Source of the DNA: Rotaria socialis
Taxonomy: Eukaryota > Rotifera > Eurotatoria > Philodinida > Philodinidae
DNA length: 64,000 nt
Direction: 5' to 3'
Assembly: GCA_905331475.1 (NCBI GenBank)
Contig: CAJNYU010000094.1
Location: 47,820 to 111,819 of the forward strand
In this document: in pieces, positions 12,649 to 23,940 of the stretch
Numbering within the stretch: the stretch's first letter is position 1
Layout: each line of letters begins with the position of its first letter
The notes under the pieces: model-generated
Told to the model about the DNA's origin: nothing
Seen by the model: the letters and a program-made list of their open reading frames with translations, nothing else
Databases searched by the model: none
Program-made: the position numbers and the translations under genes

Positions 12649-14800
12649 ATGCATCCAGTAGGACAACAACAACAACAGCAACAACGTCGTGGTAATTCAA
12701 CTAGAATGCCATTGATGTATTCCCCTTCTTTGCCACCTGCTCCACTATTACCAGGTCCACCGCAAGCATTACGATATGGTGTACTCGGTAATTTTCAACA
12801 GCCACCAGTGAGCAGCGGTGGAATGAAACATCATCAACGTGGAAGTGGAAATCGTGGTGGTCGAGGCTCAACTATAATCCATCGGCAAACACGTCCAACA
12901 CCTGGTTCTCGTTATCATCCATATCCATTTCGCCAGCCATTACCTCCTCAACAACAGCAACGTTTCTATCGTCCCGCTCAGCAATTACAGCGTACTCCTG
13001 CTGCATTGATGGGTAATTATTAGCTATTCAAAATGAAAAACAAATATTAAATAATATTCAATTTTTCTTAGGTACTCCACCTGGTATGTCACAATCAGAA
13101 TATGAGCTAATTCATTCCGCACAAGTTCAACGTGATAAGAAAAAACTCGATGTATTGGCACCATCGAATACAACACAATTTCTTATACGTGATCATAATC
13201 GTCAATCAACACCTTCATCAATAGCAACTCCAACACCTACTCATCCAACAAGTAAAATTATATATGTCTATTCAATTTTTGGATAGCCAGTTGATCATTA
13301 TGTATCTAAATGAAATATATAGACGTAATTTTCTGCATATTCTAATTCATAAAACGTTTTCATTGAGATACCAAAACTTACCAAGGAACTCGATTCGGTT
13401 GATTGATTTTCATATATCTTAGCGTCAGTGGAGCGATGAAAGTATATTAAATGGCAATTTGAAGAGAAATTTTCTTTTGTTGATTTTGTTACAATAACAA
13501 CAGAACCACTGTAGAAAGCCGTTCTGTATAAAACAACGTGGTTTGTAGAACCAATTTTTATTCTACACTTTTTCCTTTAATTGTCGTCTATTCTAAGTAA
13601 TGCCGTAGGAATATAGAATGTACGCATGTGCATCGGCTATTGTTTGAATCAAAAGAAAATTCTTATCTCATTCGATAGATGACATGATTGAAATCATTGA
13701 GAAATTACGTTTGCATTTAGTCAGATTTACTACGGACTAACCGTTGTGTATATATATATATATATTAACTATTTATTTATCTTTACTCTATTTATAGCTC
13801 CTTCTCCATCAGCAACGCAGCAAGGCCAACCATCATTACCATATGATCAAATGTTCGAAATGGGTGATGTTGATGCACAAAGTGATGATACAGAAAGCAA
13901 TCAAGGATTTGGTTTTGGTGATGTTGATCCATCGGTTGATAATGATTTTAATGATATTTATTATCAATGTCGCTATGAACGATATGCTGCTTTTAGTCGA
14001 GCTGCTTTACTCAATGAAGTTTTATCACTTTGTGCTAATATTGATCGTTTACAACATGAAAAAAGTGAAGTTGAAAAACGTCTACGCGATGTACAACAAC
14101 ATCTTTATGATTTAACAACTGCTACAAATGGCATTCAAGAACGTCCAATTCAGGAAGAAATAACTCAACTTACTGATGATCAAACACGGGTCAGAAATTG
14201 AACATAACTTTTGAGATGATAGTTTAATTGAGACAACAAAATCTCTTCTATTTTCAATTTATTTTACTGAGTTCGATTAATCTTTTTTTTCTATTGCCAG
14301 AATCTGATATCTTCAGTTTACTTAAGAAGAAAATATCTAACGAGGGAAAATTTGCAACTGTCGAATCTTACTTAACTTCATCTTATCACTATAAGTCGAC
14401 CATTGTGTGACTAAGAAAATCTTAAAGTAACACATATTCATCGCCTTCTAATCATGTTGTGTTCATTTTATCTATAGGCAACATTACGTTGCCTACAGAT
14501 AAAATATTACTAAAACGATTGCAACTTCCGTTCAATAGATTATTTATCGAAGTTCTCTTTGCAATTAGTTGAAAAATAAAAATAAAATTTGTTACTTATT
14601 TTTAGCTTCAAGCGTCAGTACAAGATCAACAGCAGACTGATTCGAATGCTACTAATGATGTTAATCATATAGATGATGAATTACAACCACCAGTATCATC
14701 TCAGCCAATAGTAACCGAAAACGAAGTAATGAATGAATCCTTACCAGTCACAACTTTACCTGAAAGCAACGAAAGTGAACAACAAATTGTTCATGACTAG
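12649..14800 (+). CDS. HEXIM1: HEXIM-like inhibitor of P-TEFb
   Basis: HEXIM proteins, bound to 7SK RNA, hold the kinase P-TEFb (CDK9/cyclin T) inactive in the nucleus and so limit transcription elongation. Exons 12649-13012, 13072-13251, 13798-14189 and 14606-14800 give 376 residues, near human HEXIM1 (359). Evidence: a low-complexity Gln/Pro/Arg-rich N-terminus; the family core in exon 2, LAPSNTTQFLIRDHNR, matching the HEXIM PYNTTQFL motif; an acidic segment (MGDVDAQSDDTESN); then a C-terminal helical region (YERYAAFSRAALLNEVLSL, then a coiled coil IDRLQHEKSEVEKRL) matching the cyclin-T-binding/dimerisation domain. Oddities: Ser replaces the Tyr of PYNT, and no clear KHRR RNA-binding motif is seen, only short Arg clusters. 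The acidic Gln/Thr tail in exon 4 is extra. HYOU1 starts 152 bp downstream on the same strand. Confidence 0.72.
14465..14505 (+). other. 18-bp stem hairpin in HEXIM-like intron 3
   Basis: The stems (14465-14482 and 14488-14505) pair over 18 positions with one G-U type mismatch around a 5-nt loop. It is either a stable RNA hairpin or the core of a small foldback element. Function unknown. Confidence 0.7.
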
Positions 14801-14940
14801 GTTTCTTACTTTGTCCTCTATTATAATTTTTCTTTGTTCGGTTGTGTAATTATGTTGTATAAAGTTCTACGTATATATATATATATAATGTAGAAAAAGA
14901 AAAAATTGTGTTCATCCATTTGTCTTTTTTTTTCTATTCT

Positions 14941-14952
14941 AGATCATTAAAT
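14941..14952 (+). promoter_or_regulatory. strong 3' splice acceptor just before HYOU1 start (trans-splice candidate)
   Basis: A long T-rich tract ends in TTCTATTCTAG at 14942, only 10 nt before the HYOU1 ATG, in the 152-bp gap after the HEXIM-like stop. No coding exon is visible between the genes, so the acceptor could receive a spliced leader. A 5'-UTR exon further upstream is the alternative. Confidence 0.45.
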
Positions 14953-17900
14953 ATGATCCGTCCAAAAACAATTATTAGTATTTGTCTTATTTTCACATTA
15001 TCGACTGTATTCACAGTCGATGGTCTTGCTGTGATGTCTGTCGATCTCGGTATAGAATATATGAAAATCGCTATTGTAAAACCTGGCATACCAATGGAAA
15101 TCGTTCTTAATAAGTAAATTGATTTCTAGTGGTTTTTGTTTTTGATTTATGAAATTTATTTTTCTTCAATAGAGAAAGTCGTCGGAAAACTCCGGTTATA
15201 GTTGCTATTAAAGGTAAAGATCGTGAATTTGGTGAAGCAGCTATTTCTCGAGTAAGCATAATAGTTATTGATGTTTACTGCTCGAATTTAAAACCTATTT
15301 TTTCTATCTAGTCAAGTAAAATTCCATCACAGTCGTATATGTTTTTACGCGAATTAGTTGGAAAATCATTGGATAATCCTGCTGTTCAACAATTTTTACA
15401 ACGATTTCCGTATTATAACTTAAAAACGGATCCAAATACAAATGAACTTGTTTTCGAACATGATAGGTAAATGTTCTTTGTCATGTTGGCGATATCAGTT
15501 TATTTTTGAATGTCTTATCAGGAACTATATTGAATCGTTGCATACATAAAGTGTGCGAGTGATGGTACTCCTAATTTTGATGTTAACAGACGTTCGAGTT
15601 GGACTATTCATTCGATATAGAACGTTTTTTGAGTAGTATGCAGTTGCTCAGTGGGCTATAAATCTGACATTTACAATTCCGACTTATATTAGTTGTTTCA
15701 AAGTAGAAGACAATCGACAAACATATAAAAATCCATTGCAAACACTGATATCCTCCGCTTTTTTTTCATGATATTATTTTATTTCTAGTGAAACAAATTA
15801 TACAATTGAAGAACTTCTTTCTATGATATTTAAAAAAGCTCGCGAATATGCCAGCGATTTCACCGAACAATCTGTTGATGCTGCTGTAGTAACTGTACCA
15901 CCCTATTTTACTCAAACTGAACGACGTGCTATTAAACGTGCGTGTGAATTAGCAAATATAAAATTACTCCAATTGATGAATGACAACACTGCTGTTGCAC
16001 TCAACTATGGTATATTTCGTCGTAAAGATTTTAATGCAAGCGGTTCAACCTATTTATTCTATGATATGGGTTCACAATCAACTGTTTGCACACTGGCAAC
16101 ATATAATATTGTTAAATCGAAAGAAAATGGTTATCTTGAAGACGTGCCGCAATTAACAATAAAAGCAGTTGCATTTGACCGTGATTTAGGTGGCTTAGAA
16201 TTTCAAATTCGTTTGCGTGATTATTTAGCAAAGAAATTTCAAGAACATCATCCAAAAATTGATATATTTAAAAATGCAAAAGCATTGACAAAATTATTTC
16301 GTGAAGCTGAACGAGCTAAAAATGTTCTCAGTGCTAATAATGAATATACAGCACAAGTTGAAGGCCTAGTTGATGAAATCGATTTTAAACATCGAATCAC
16401 GCGCGAACAATTCGAAAAGTTGTGTGAGGATCTTTTTGAACGAGTTAAACGACCTGTTGAAGAAGTACTCAACACAAGTGGAATTTCATTGGTAAGAATC
16501 AGAGATTTTTTTCGATTAGAAAATAAGATCTATTTCGAATTAAGAATATAAAAATAAGTTTGTAAACTGATACAATAGTCAATGAATTTCTCTATTATTT
16601 TGAAAAGTAAATATTTTGCGGCATTCTCGTTGGTCTTTGTAGAGATCGCAACTCGAGCAATTACTGTAATCATGAAACTTTTCTTACTAATTATAATAAA
16701 ATAATTTTATTGAAGGTTAAAACTCTGATAATCAATTTTTATTTTAGGCTGAAATTCAACAAGTACTTTTATTCGGTGGTTCAACACGTATTCCACGTGT
16801 TCAAAATGAACTAGTTAAATCTCTTGGCGGGTTTGTAATCTTTTAGAAGGAGGAAACAATGATATTAATTTCATTTTGTCTCCTACAGAATTGAACTTGG
16901 TAAAAGCTTAAATACTGATGAAGCCGCTGCTATGGGTGGTGTTTATCAAGCAGCAGCACTTTCAAAAGGTTATCGTGTTAAAAAATTTATTGTTAAAGAT
17001 GCTAATCAATATCCAATCAACGTTCAATTTGAACGTCATGCTGATTCAACAACGGAAAATTCGGAACAAAAACTAATTGATCGAACTTTATTTCAACGAA
17101 ATAATCTTTATCCAAGTCGAAAAGTTATGACATTTAATCGACACACTGACGATTTTTCATTTGATGTTCGCTATGGCGATTTGTCATTTCTTTCGGACAC
17201 TGATAAACGGTAAAAATAAACATAAACTAAACGAAAAAATTAACTCTTTACTTTGAATCATTCTAGATCACTAGGTAAAACAGATTTATTGCGCATTAAT
17301 GTTAGTGGTGCTCGTAAAGCATATGAAAAACATCAAGATACAAGTGAATCAAAAGGGGTTAAAGCGCATTTTCAACTAGATGACAACAGTCTTCTTGTTT
17401 TGGATCGAGTATGTTCACATTGACACTTGATTATCTTAAACTATTGAATTTATTTAAGGTTGAATTTGTTTTCGAACGAAAAGAAACAGAAGCCGAACGA
17501 ACGAATGCTACTAAGGATGAAGATGAATCGACACTTTCAAGTAAATTAATTGATATTGATTTCTAAGAAAAATAAATGATATTTTTTTTTCAAAATGATA
17601 GAATTAGGTAGTAAAATTTCAAGTTTCTTCTCATCATCGGGCGCATCATCATCGGAAAATGATACAAATAATACAACAAATAGCACCGAAGAAATAGGGT
17701 CAACTGTAAGAGAAATTTGTTCTTTAAGAATTGAATATTGACAAATCGAATGTGTTTAGAATACTACTGAAACAACTAATGATGAACAAACAGCAAAACC
17801 TGTTGATGAACAAGGTAAAAAATATTATATCAATGAGCGATGAGAGTTTGTCAGTACACTGAAAATAGAACAGTTAAAACGAATGCAGATTGCTAGTATC

Positions 17901-19649
17901 TTCGCAATAATAAGTTAAGAGTCAGAAATGTAATGCATATGGTTTTGAGTCCAACTCGCTTACCAGGGGAAATTCTTTCATTGTGAGGTTTAATTGTTTT
18001 TATTATTATTATAGAAGGAGCCAATGCTACTGAGAATACAACAACAACAACAACAACAGAAACAACTACTACAACAGCACCACCACTAAAAACAATAACA
18101 ATACGCGAACCATTAGAATTTACTGTTGAAATTCTCGACTATGCTGATCCTACATTCGAAGCACAAGCTAACTCGATGAAAAAGTAAATAATTTAATAAA
18201 TTCATAATGAACAAGGATAGATATTAGCTAGTAATAGCTACGAAGAATTTTGCAAATAGGAAATAGTCATCGTGGTCTCTGAGTTCTTTTCTGTATAACG
18301 CGCTTTTGAAAACGAAACGATAAGAATTCGAATGATTCTTAAAGAAATCTTCATTTAGTAGTAAATTGTTTAATACATCTGTCTTTCAAGATAATTGAAG
18401 AATATCTCCTTAGGTTCCTTAATTTTGCATAAGCTTTAATGATGCCATGCTGAGACAAAAAACAGATTCATGGTACTGGGTAAAGCCGTGCTCGCTAATA
18501 TCTTTCTTCTTGAGTGACAACTCAAACACAAATGAATTTTATATGTTGGTTTCGAAATTTTACCAATTCTTTGTTGCAATGTTGAGCATTCTAATGACAT
18601 CATATGAATAAAATTTTATCTGAATTCCAACCGGCGAGTCTAATGAATCAATTGAAAACGAAAAATGAAATCAGGAGAAAAACTGATTCTGATTTTCTTT
18701 AGACTAATGGCTTTAGATACACATGATCGTGAATTATTAGCTTTGTCAACAGCAAAAAATAATCTTGAATCGTTCATCTATGATATACGCGATAAACTTG
18801 AACATGATTCTCATTATAAGAAAGCAACAACACCAGAAGAACAAACAAAAATTAATGAAAAACTATCTGAAACTGATGCATGGTTATGGGACGATGGTAT
18901 TAATGCTGATGTTAAAGTAAATCATTGAAAATATTCTATCTCAACTTCTCTATTCGTTTTCTTTAGACATTAAAATCTAAATTAGATGAATTAAAACTTT
19001 TAACTAAATTATTAGTATTACGTGTACGTGAAGTTGATTTACGTCCACAAAAAATTCAAGAACTTAAAGATACACTCAATTCCACGGAGAATTTTGTTCG
19101 AACAACTCGTATGTTATTTTCAAAAAAAGAGGAAGACGAAAAACCATTTACTGATGCAGATTTAAATTCATTAGAAAAAATCATTAATGATACATACGTA
19201 AGATATTTTTCTATTTGATACATTGACTGATATAGAAAACTGTGTTTTTTTTAACTGTAGAAATGGTTTGATCAAGTTAAAGAATCATATGCAAAATTAT
19301 TACCTACTGATGTGCCGAAATATTTATCGTCTGATTTCGACGATAAAGTAAATTTACTTAAACGTGAAACAAATTATTTACTTGGAAAAATTCAACGATT
19401 TATTCCAAAACCAAAACCAACTACGACAACACAACCGCCAACAACAACGACAACAGCTAAAACACCAGTAGATAGTGAAACAAAGATCGAAGAAGAGCAA
19501 GAAACAACATCAACTACTACTGCAACTCCAGAACAAACAGAAGAAGAAACAACAACAACAACAACACAATCAAGTGAAGGTAAGTGTTGTTAATTGAAAG
19601 CTATCAAGACTGATTCTATATTCATTTATAAGAGCATCCAGAATTATAA
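14953..19649 (+). CDS. HYOU1: HYOU1 / GRP170, ER luminal HSP70-family chaperone
   Basis: Large HSP70-type protein that helps fold secretory proteins and acts as nucleotide exchange factor for BiP. Exons: 14953-15113, 15173-15251, 15312-15466, 15789-16491, 16748-16830, 16889-17209, 17267-17408, 17459-17540, 17602-17705, 17760-17814, 18015-18183, 18703-18916, 18967-19197, 19261-19579 and 19633-19649; 2835 nt, 944 residues (human 999). Signal peptide [20 protein letters not shown]; ATPase motifs [40 protein letters not shown] and [14 protein letters not shown]; then a substrate-binding beta domain, a long Ser/Thr/Glu-rich low-complexity loop (exons 8-11, including TTTTTT runs) and a helical C-terminus ([15 protein letters not shown], as in GRP170). 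A second Thr-rich stretch precedes the end. The tail is HPEL, a non-standard KDEL-like ER retrieval signal. All frames join cleanly. Confidence 0.93.
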
Positions 19650-20035
19650 ACCAAAAAACGTCGATCTTTACATAACAATCGTTATTCATCATTCCAAAAT
19701 GCGATAACTGATAGTACTAGTCAAATGTTCTTATTGTTGCTGTTGTCGATCTGTTATTCAAGAAACTAATTTATTTGCTTGCGTTTTGTTTTCATTTCTA
19801 ATTGTTATTACTTATTTTAAGATCAATATAGAACATGTCTGAGTGTTCTGCTTTTTCTTTCTTATTGGTGTGTTTCTTCTTTTTTTCCCTAAATATCAAA
19901 GTGTGAAGCAAAAAGTATGATTTACTAGATTTAAAATAAAATTAAAAAACATCGAAATATTGAATCCAGTTTGTGGAGAAGCAAGCTTAATAGATTTTCC
20001 AAAAGACTAAATTTGAGAACGAGAGAGTAGCTGTC

Positions 20036-20366
20036 TAATTCGAGTTCGAATATAAATGGAGAAAAGAAAAAGTTAAACTAAAACTAAATCTATTCTTAGA
20101 TTTGGTTTTAGTTTAACTTTCCGATATATGGGACATATGAATACATATATACCCTTCACCCGCACCCACCTTTGAGCACTCCTCCATGGTATCCATCACC
20201 TACACTCACATTTGAAGTATCCCGGATCCCTCCTGTGCCCATTCCGGGTACCCTTCACCCACACCCACTCCATCTTAAACTGAATATAAAACTAAATCTA
20301 TTTCTATCACTTATTTTCGAATTGATACCATGCAGTTGGGTGTCCATTTATATTCGAATTCGAACT
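20036..20366. mobile_element. small inverted-repeat (MITE-like) element
   Basis: The ends 20041-20060 (AGTTCGAATATAAATGG) and 20342-20366 (CCATTTATATTCGAATTCGAACT) are inverted copies over about 25 bp. Inside lie a 23-bp-stem hairpin (20069-20120) and two C-rich, telomere-like runs (about 20155-20172 and 20250-20272). It carries no coding capacity. No clear target duplication was found. Confidence 0.55.
20069..20120. repeat. 23-bp-stem hairpin
   Basis: 20069-20091 and 20098-20120 are reverse complements with one mismatch around a 6-nt loop (AAAGTTAAACTAAAAC...). It lies 420 bp past the HYOU1 stop, inside the inverted-repeat element. Confidence 0.8.
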
Positions 20367-20853
20367 AAGCATCTCATGGATAAAGTAACAGATGGAGCGC
20401 ACAATCCTTTAAAAGTTACACTCAGTTTCAAAATTTATCGCAGATTATCTTTTACTACACTTACATTCATGTTGTCAAAGTTTTGGTGGCGCTGTTGTTT
20501 TTAGAAACCATTGAAAAATTAAAACAATTCTTACTTCAGTACTTATCTAAATTTTACTATGGAACTAATCGGTCAAAACTTCAGTGATTTTTGCATTTTA
20601 GAACTTGATCGAAAGATGCTCTCAGATTGTATAGTTCTTAGGCTAAAGCTCGGATTAATTGAATATTTTGATGTCTTATAATCAGAGTAACATTCTGAGA
20701 TCTATTGTTTAGAAGTTGTGTAGTTCTGCTGCGTAAATATTCCCGTAATCGTACTGTATAAAAAAAAGTCCGGTTTTCTAGCTCATTAGTTTTTTTATGC
20801 AATAACTTCTGGGCACATTACATTTGATGCATACATTGATAAGCAACAATCTT

Positions 20854-20932
20854 GAGGGCGTGGGTGTGTGGGTTAATCTCTTCTCATCATCCACCCACAG
20901 CACACACCGACACACCCACACCCACACCCAGA
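20854..20932. repeat. telomere-like GT/CA palindromic patch, copy 1
   Basis: A G-rich arm (GTGGGTGTGTGGGTT) is followed by a core TCTTCTCATCATCCACCC, then a C-rich arm with CACACCCACACCCA. A close copy lies at 29081-29149. The arms resemble TGTGGG repeats, the bdelloid telomere unit, in opposite orientations. Confidence 0.65.
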
Positions 20933-21188
20933 GTGTCTAACGTTAAGTACCTTAAGCAAGAGCACAGTACCCGAGGTACTTACGATTTTTGAAAAGCACT
21001 GTGTTTGGTACTTATAGGAAAAAAACAAAGTAATTTAAAGATACTTTGTAATCTAGAAAATATCCTTTTTTTTATTTTTTACGCCATTATTAAAAAGCTG
21101 TTTATCTTCCTCTTGTTTATGTTTGACCGGTAGATGGAGACAATAATATTTGTTTCTTTTAGTCCGATCGATCGAATTGAATTGATTA

Positions 21189-21486
21189 CCCAGGTCAATG
21201 ATTCCGGAGGACGGATACTGTAGGAACCGGCCGGAAAGATGCGGAAAAATCACCGTATCTGGCCGGAAAGCACCGGAAAGCGCTGGAAACTGGAAGCAGT
21301 ATTCCAGTTGGAAGTTACCGGATTTTTTTCCTGTGGATTCCGGTCAGTTTTCTGTGTTTTTTATCTGGAAGTTGATCGGAATCTACAGGAAGAAAATCCG
21401 GTAACTTCCAACTGGAATACTGCTTCCACTTTCCAACGCTTTCCTGTGCTTTCCGGCCGTTTCCAGCCGTACGTCCACGACCTGGG
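21189..21486. mobile_element. GC-rich foldback (MITE-like) element
   Basis: The termini CCCAGGTC (21189) and GACCTGGG (ends 21486) are inverted. Within, roughly 21262-21345 and 21378-21459 form a long imperfect stem with CCGGAAAGC and GGAAGTTACCGGATTTT landmarks. The short open frames across it are shadows of the palindrome. Its base composition is clearly richer in G+C than the flanks, suggesting an inserted element. Confidence 0.65.
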
Positions 21487-21648
21487 ATAATGATGAATCA
21501 ATACTGAACTTTCTGTTCCTGTTTCTTCTTTTAGATTTCAACATTTTTATATTTATCGTCTTCAGCTGCTTTGGTTAAATAGTTATTTGTTTAATTGATA
21601 TATATTTGTCAAGTCAAGTTCATCAATTAATTTCGTGCATTAAATTAG

Positions 21649-21716
21649 GTATTTCAATAGAATCAATGTCATGGTTCTGTGAAGATTGTGCTGATATGCA
21701 TGAGGAAGAACAATAA
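21649..21716 (+). pseudogene. orphan terminal exon resembling a PHD-finger end
   Basis: Following an ATTAG acceptor, a short open stretch reads ISIESMSWFCEDCADMHEEEQ and stops at TAA, with an AATAAA directly overlapping. WFCEDC resembles the closing cysteines of a PHD finger (W-x-C-x2-C). No matching upstream exon was recognised between HYOU1 and here, where several inverted-repeat elements are inserted. It could be a fragment of a broken gene, a distant exon of an unrecognised one, or chance. Confidence 0.25.
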
Positions 21717-22025
21717 AAAAAATTGTTTTATTTTTTTATATGTAATATATACATTATAGTATAATTTAATTCAGATTAAGAGAAACTTCATTTAAACTTG
21801 TTCAGATCAATGTTTAGATATTTTTTTATTTATTTATGCCGTGTTTTTTTTTGTTTTTCTTGAACAAAATTATATTTTGAATTAAAAGATGAAGCCTATA
21901 ATAATTTTATGTATGTTTTTCGTGAATATGTTTTGGCTATGGTACTTTGATGTAGTTTGCTACCGAGAGAAAAGTATCAGTAGAAACTTTGTCAATAGAA
22001 ATAAAGTACTCATTTGCACTTACTT

Positions 22026-22075
22026 TTAGATTCCTATTAGACACTCTGCCCACACACTCACCCACACCGACACCC
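22026..22075. repeat. C-rich telomere-like patch
   Basis: The run CCCACACACTCACCCACACC is preceded by TTAGACACTC. The reverse of that decamer (GAGTGTCTAA) directly follows the C-rich patch at 20932, so the 1.1-kb segment between has matching inverted ends, each abutting telomere-like DNA. Confidence 0.5.
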
Positions 22076-23940
22076 CGTATAGAGTAGTTGCAAATGGCAT
22101 TTCAAGTGGTGGGAAGAAATATATATCGAAAGCCATACCAACATACTTGCATTGTCTCATTACGATTCCATAATCGAGTTTCATTACATTCTTTTAACCT
22201 ACAGCACTTAAAAAGATGGCGTTTTTCAATTCAAATTAATGATAAAATCAATTTTTCATCATTCTGTGAGTTTATTTACTAAAATCATATTTCGTCGTTC
22301 TTCAATCAATAGGCAAACAAAACAGTATCCACTGTGGACATATTTTTTTGCGAAAAAATAGACCACTCACGTTCGATTAAAACGACGCAATATTTCCTTA
22401 TTGATTGATTAAGTTATGATATATTTGATGGTCTATCAACTTATACAGATACAATAGTCGCATCCAAACTCTTCACTATGAAAGATTTCACTAATAACAG
22501 CGCAAACATCATGATACACAAAGAATGCTCCAAGAGCCGCTAGCTGTTTTCTCTTCATCCAGCATAACTCTTAGGGTGAATGAAAAATCAGATGAATAGT
22601 ATTTGGTTTGTTTTTCATGAAAGTTTATTTATGCAGATATTTTTTGAAAAGTCCTGAAATAACTCCATACTTTAGTCGACAACATGGCACAGACCTATTG
22701 GAGTTGAAAACTCATTGAATCATAGTAGTTTTCAGCAACAATGCAAGAAAATAGTTATTATCGAGTTATGGACGCTGCAAGAAAAATTCTTTCAATGAGA
22801 AAGAAAAGGAATAGATCTTATTTATCATTGTAGTTTTCCGCTTTGGTTGTATATTTATGTTTTAGAAACTATGAAAGTAATAAACAGCTCTGAATGTTCT
22901 GAAGATTTCGATTGAAACATCTTCATGTGACCCTCATTCGCCCATAGATATTCTAACATTGACCGAAGTCTTGTATAAATCATTGGTATCGCTTTATCAA
23001 AACTATATAAATTATTCTTACTGGTTCGAAAGAAATAATATAATACTTCTTTGAAACAATACAGAAATTCATGCCGCATCATCACCATCTTTACTCACAA
23101 TGTGGGAGCTACTAATTACGATTCTGTATATTGAATTCAACGATATTTAAAATTTGTTTTCGTCTAAGTTTGCTTCAAAAGTAGCATAGCCCTAATGTAG
23201 TTTTGCAGAAAAACATTTCCGCTAACATCTATTCTATTAAATACATAATCACTCTCTACTTTTCAAGAACATGTCATCATTGCGAATATACATAGGAACT
23301 AGCAGTAATTATGTGTTATTTTTATGGTAAAAATTCAAAATTCTGGAGACACATTTTACTCAAAAGTCCATTTATTTTAGAAGAGCTACTTATCTTGCCT
23401 CGTTTCTTATGAATTTTGTTTTTGAGACAATTATTTCCAAATAAACATGACTATATGTACTAGTAGCATCTGTACTACTTCTTGGAAATATCTTTTGTTG
23501 AATGCTAAAAGAGTTAAATCTATTCAATTTTTCTTTTTTTCGGTCATGTTTAAATTACCATGATGTTTTGTATGGATTCACTATGTATTTTCATCAGAGT
23601 AAGGCGTTCGTCAAGCATTGTTTGATGATAAAGTTGAATTAGTTAACTGCAAAAAACAAATATTTAAAGAGACTAAATTTAGCTTTTAAGATAACTCTTT
23701 GATTCGTATCTTTTGCAGCAGATAGGACGCAGCAATAATCATATATTCATTCTTTTTCTTTGGTTTCATTGTAATTAAAGTCTGTTTCAAGGCATAGTTC
23801 TCTTTTAATTGGTTATTTCACCCTTACAAACGACGACATCTTAGCACGTAGAAAATATTGTTTTTTTTCATATTTACAAGTTTCTTTCATTATACAAACT
23901 GTATTTTAGTAGTTATTTGTTTCCCATGTCGTCTCTTTTT
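22076..23940. other. intergenic, no gene seen
   Basis: AT-rich. Open frames up to 77 codons show no domain, no exon pattern and no repeat that I can identify. Confidence 0.5.

Noticed and set aside
13746..13797. N-terminal extension MYIYIYINYLF of the HEXIM-like exon 3
   Set aside because: It reads a TA microsatellite and the polypyrimidine tract; the acceptor at 13797 keeps frame with exon 2.
21198..21490. overlapping open frames of 68 and 83 codons
   Set aside because: They lie wholly in the GC-rich foldback element, and low stop density there follows from composition.
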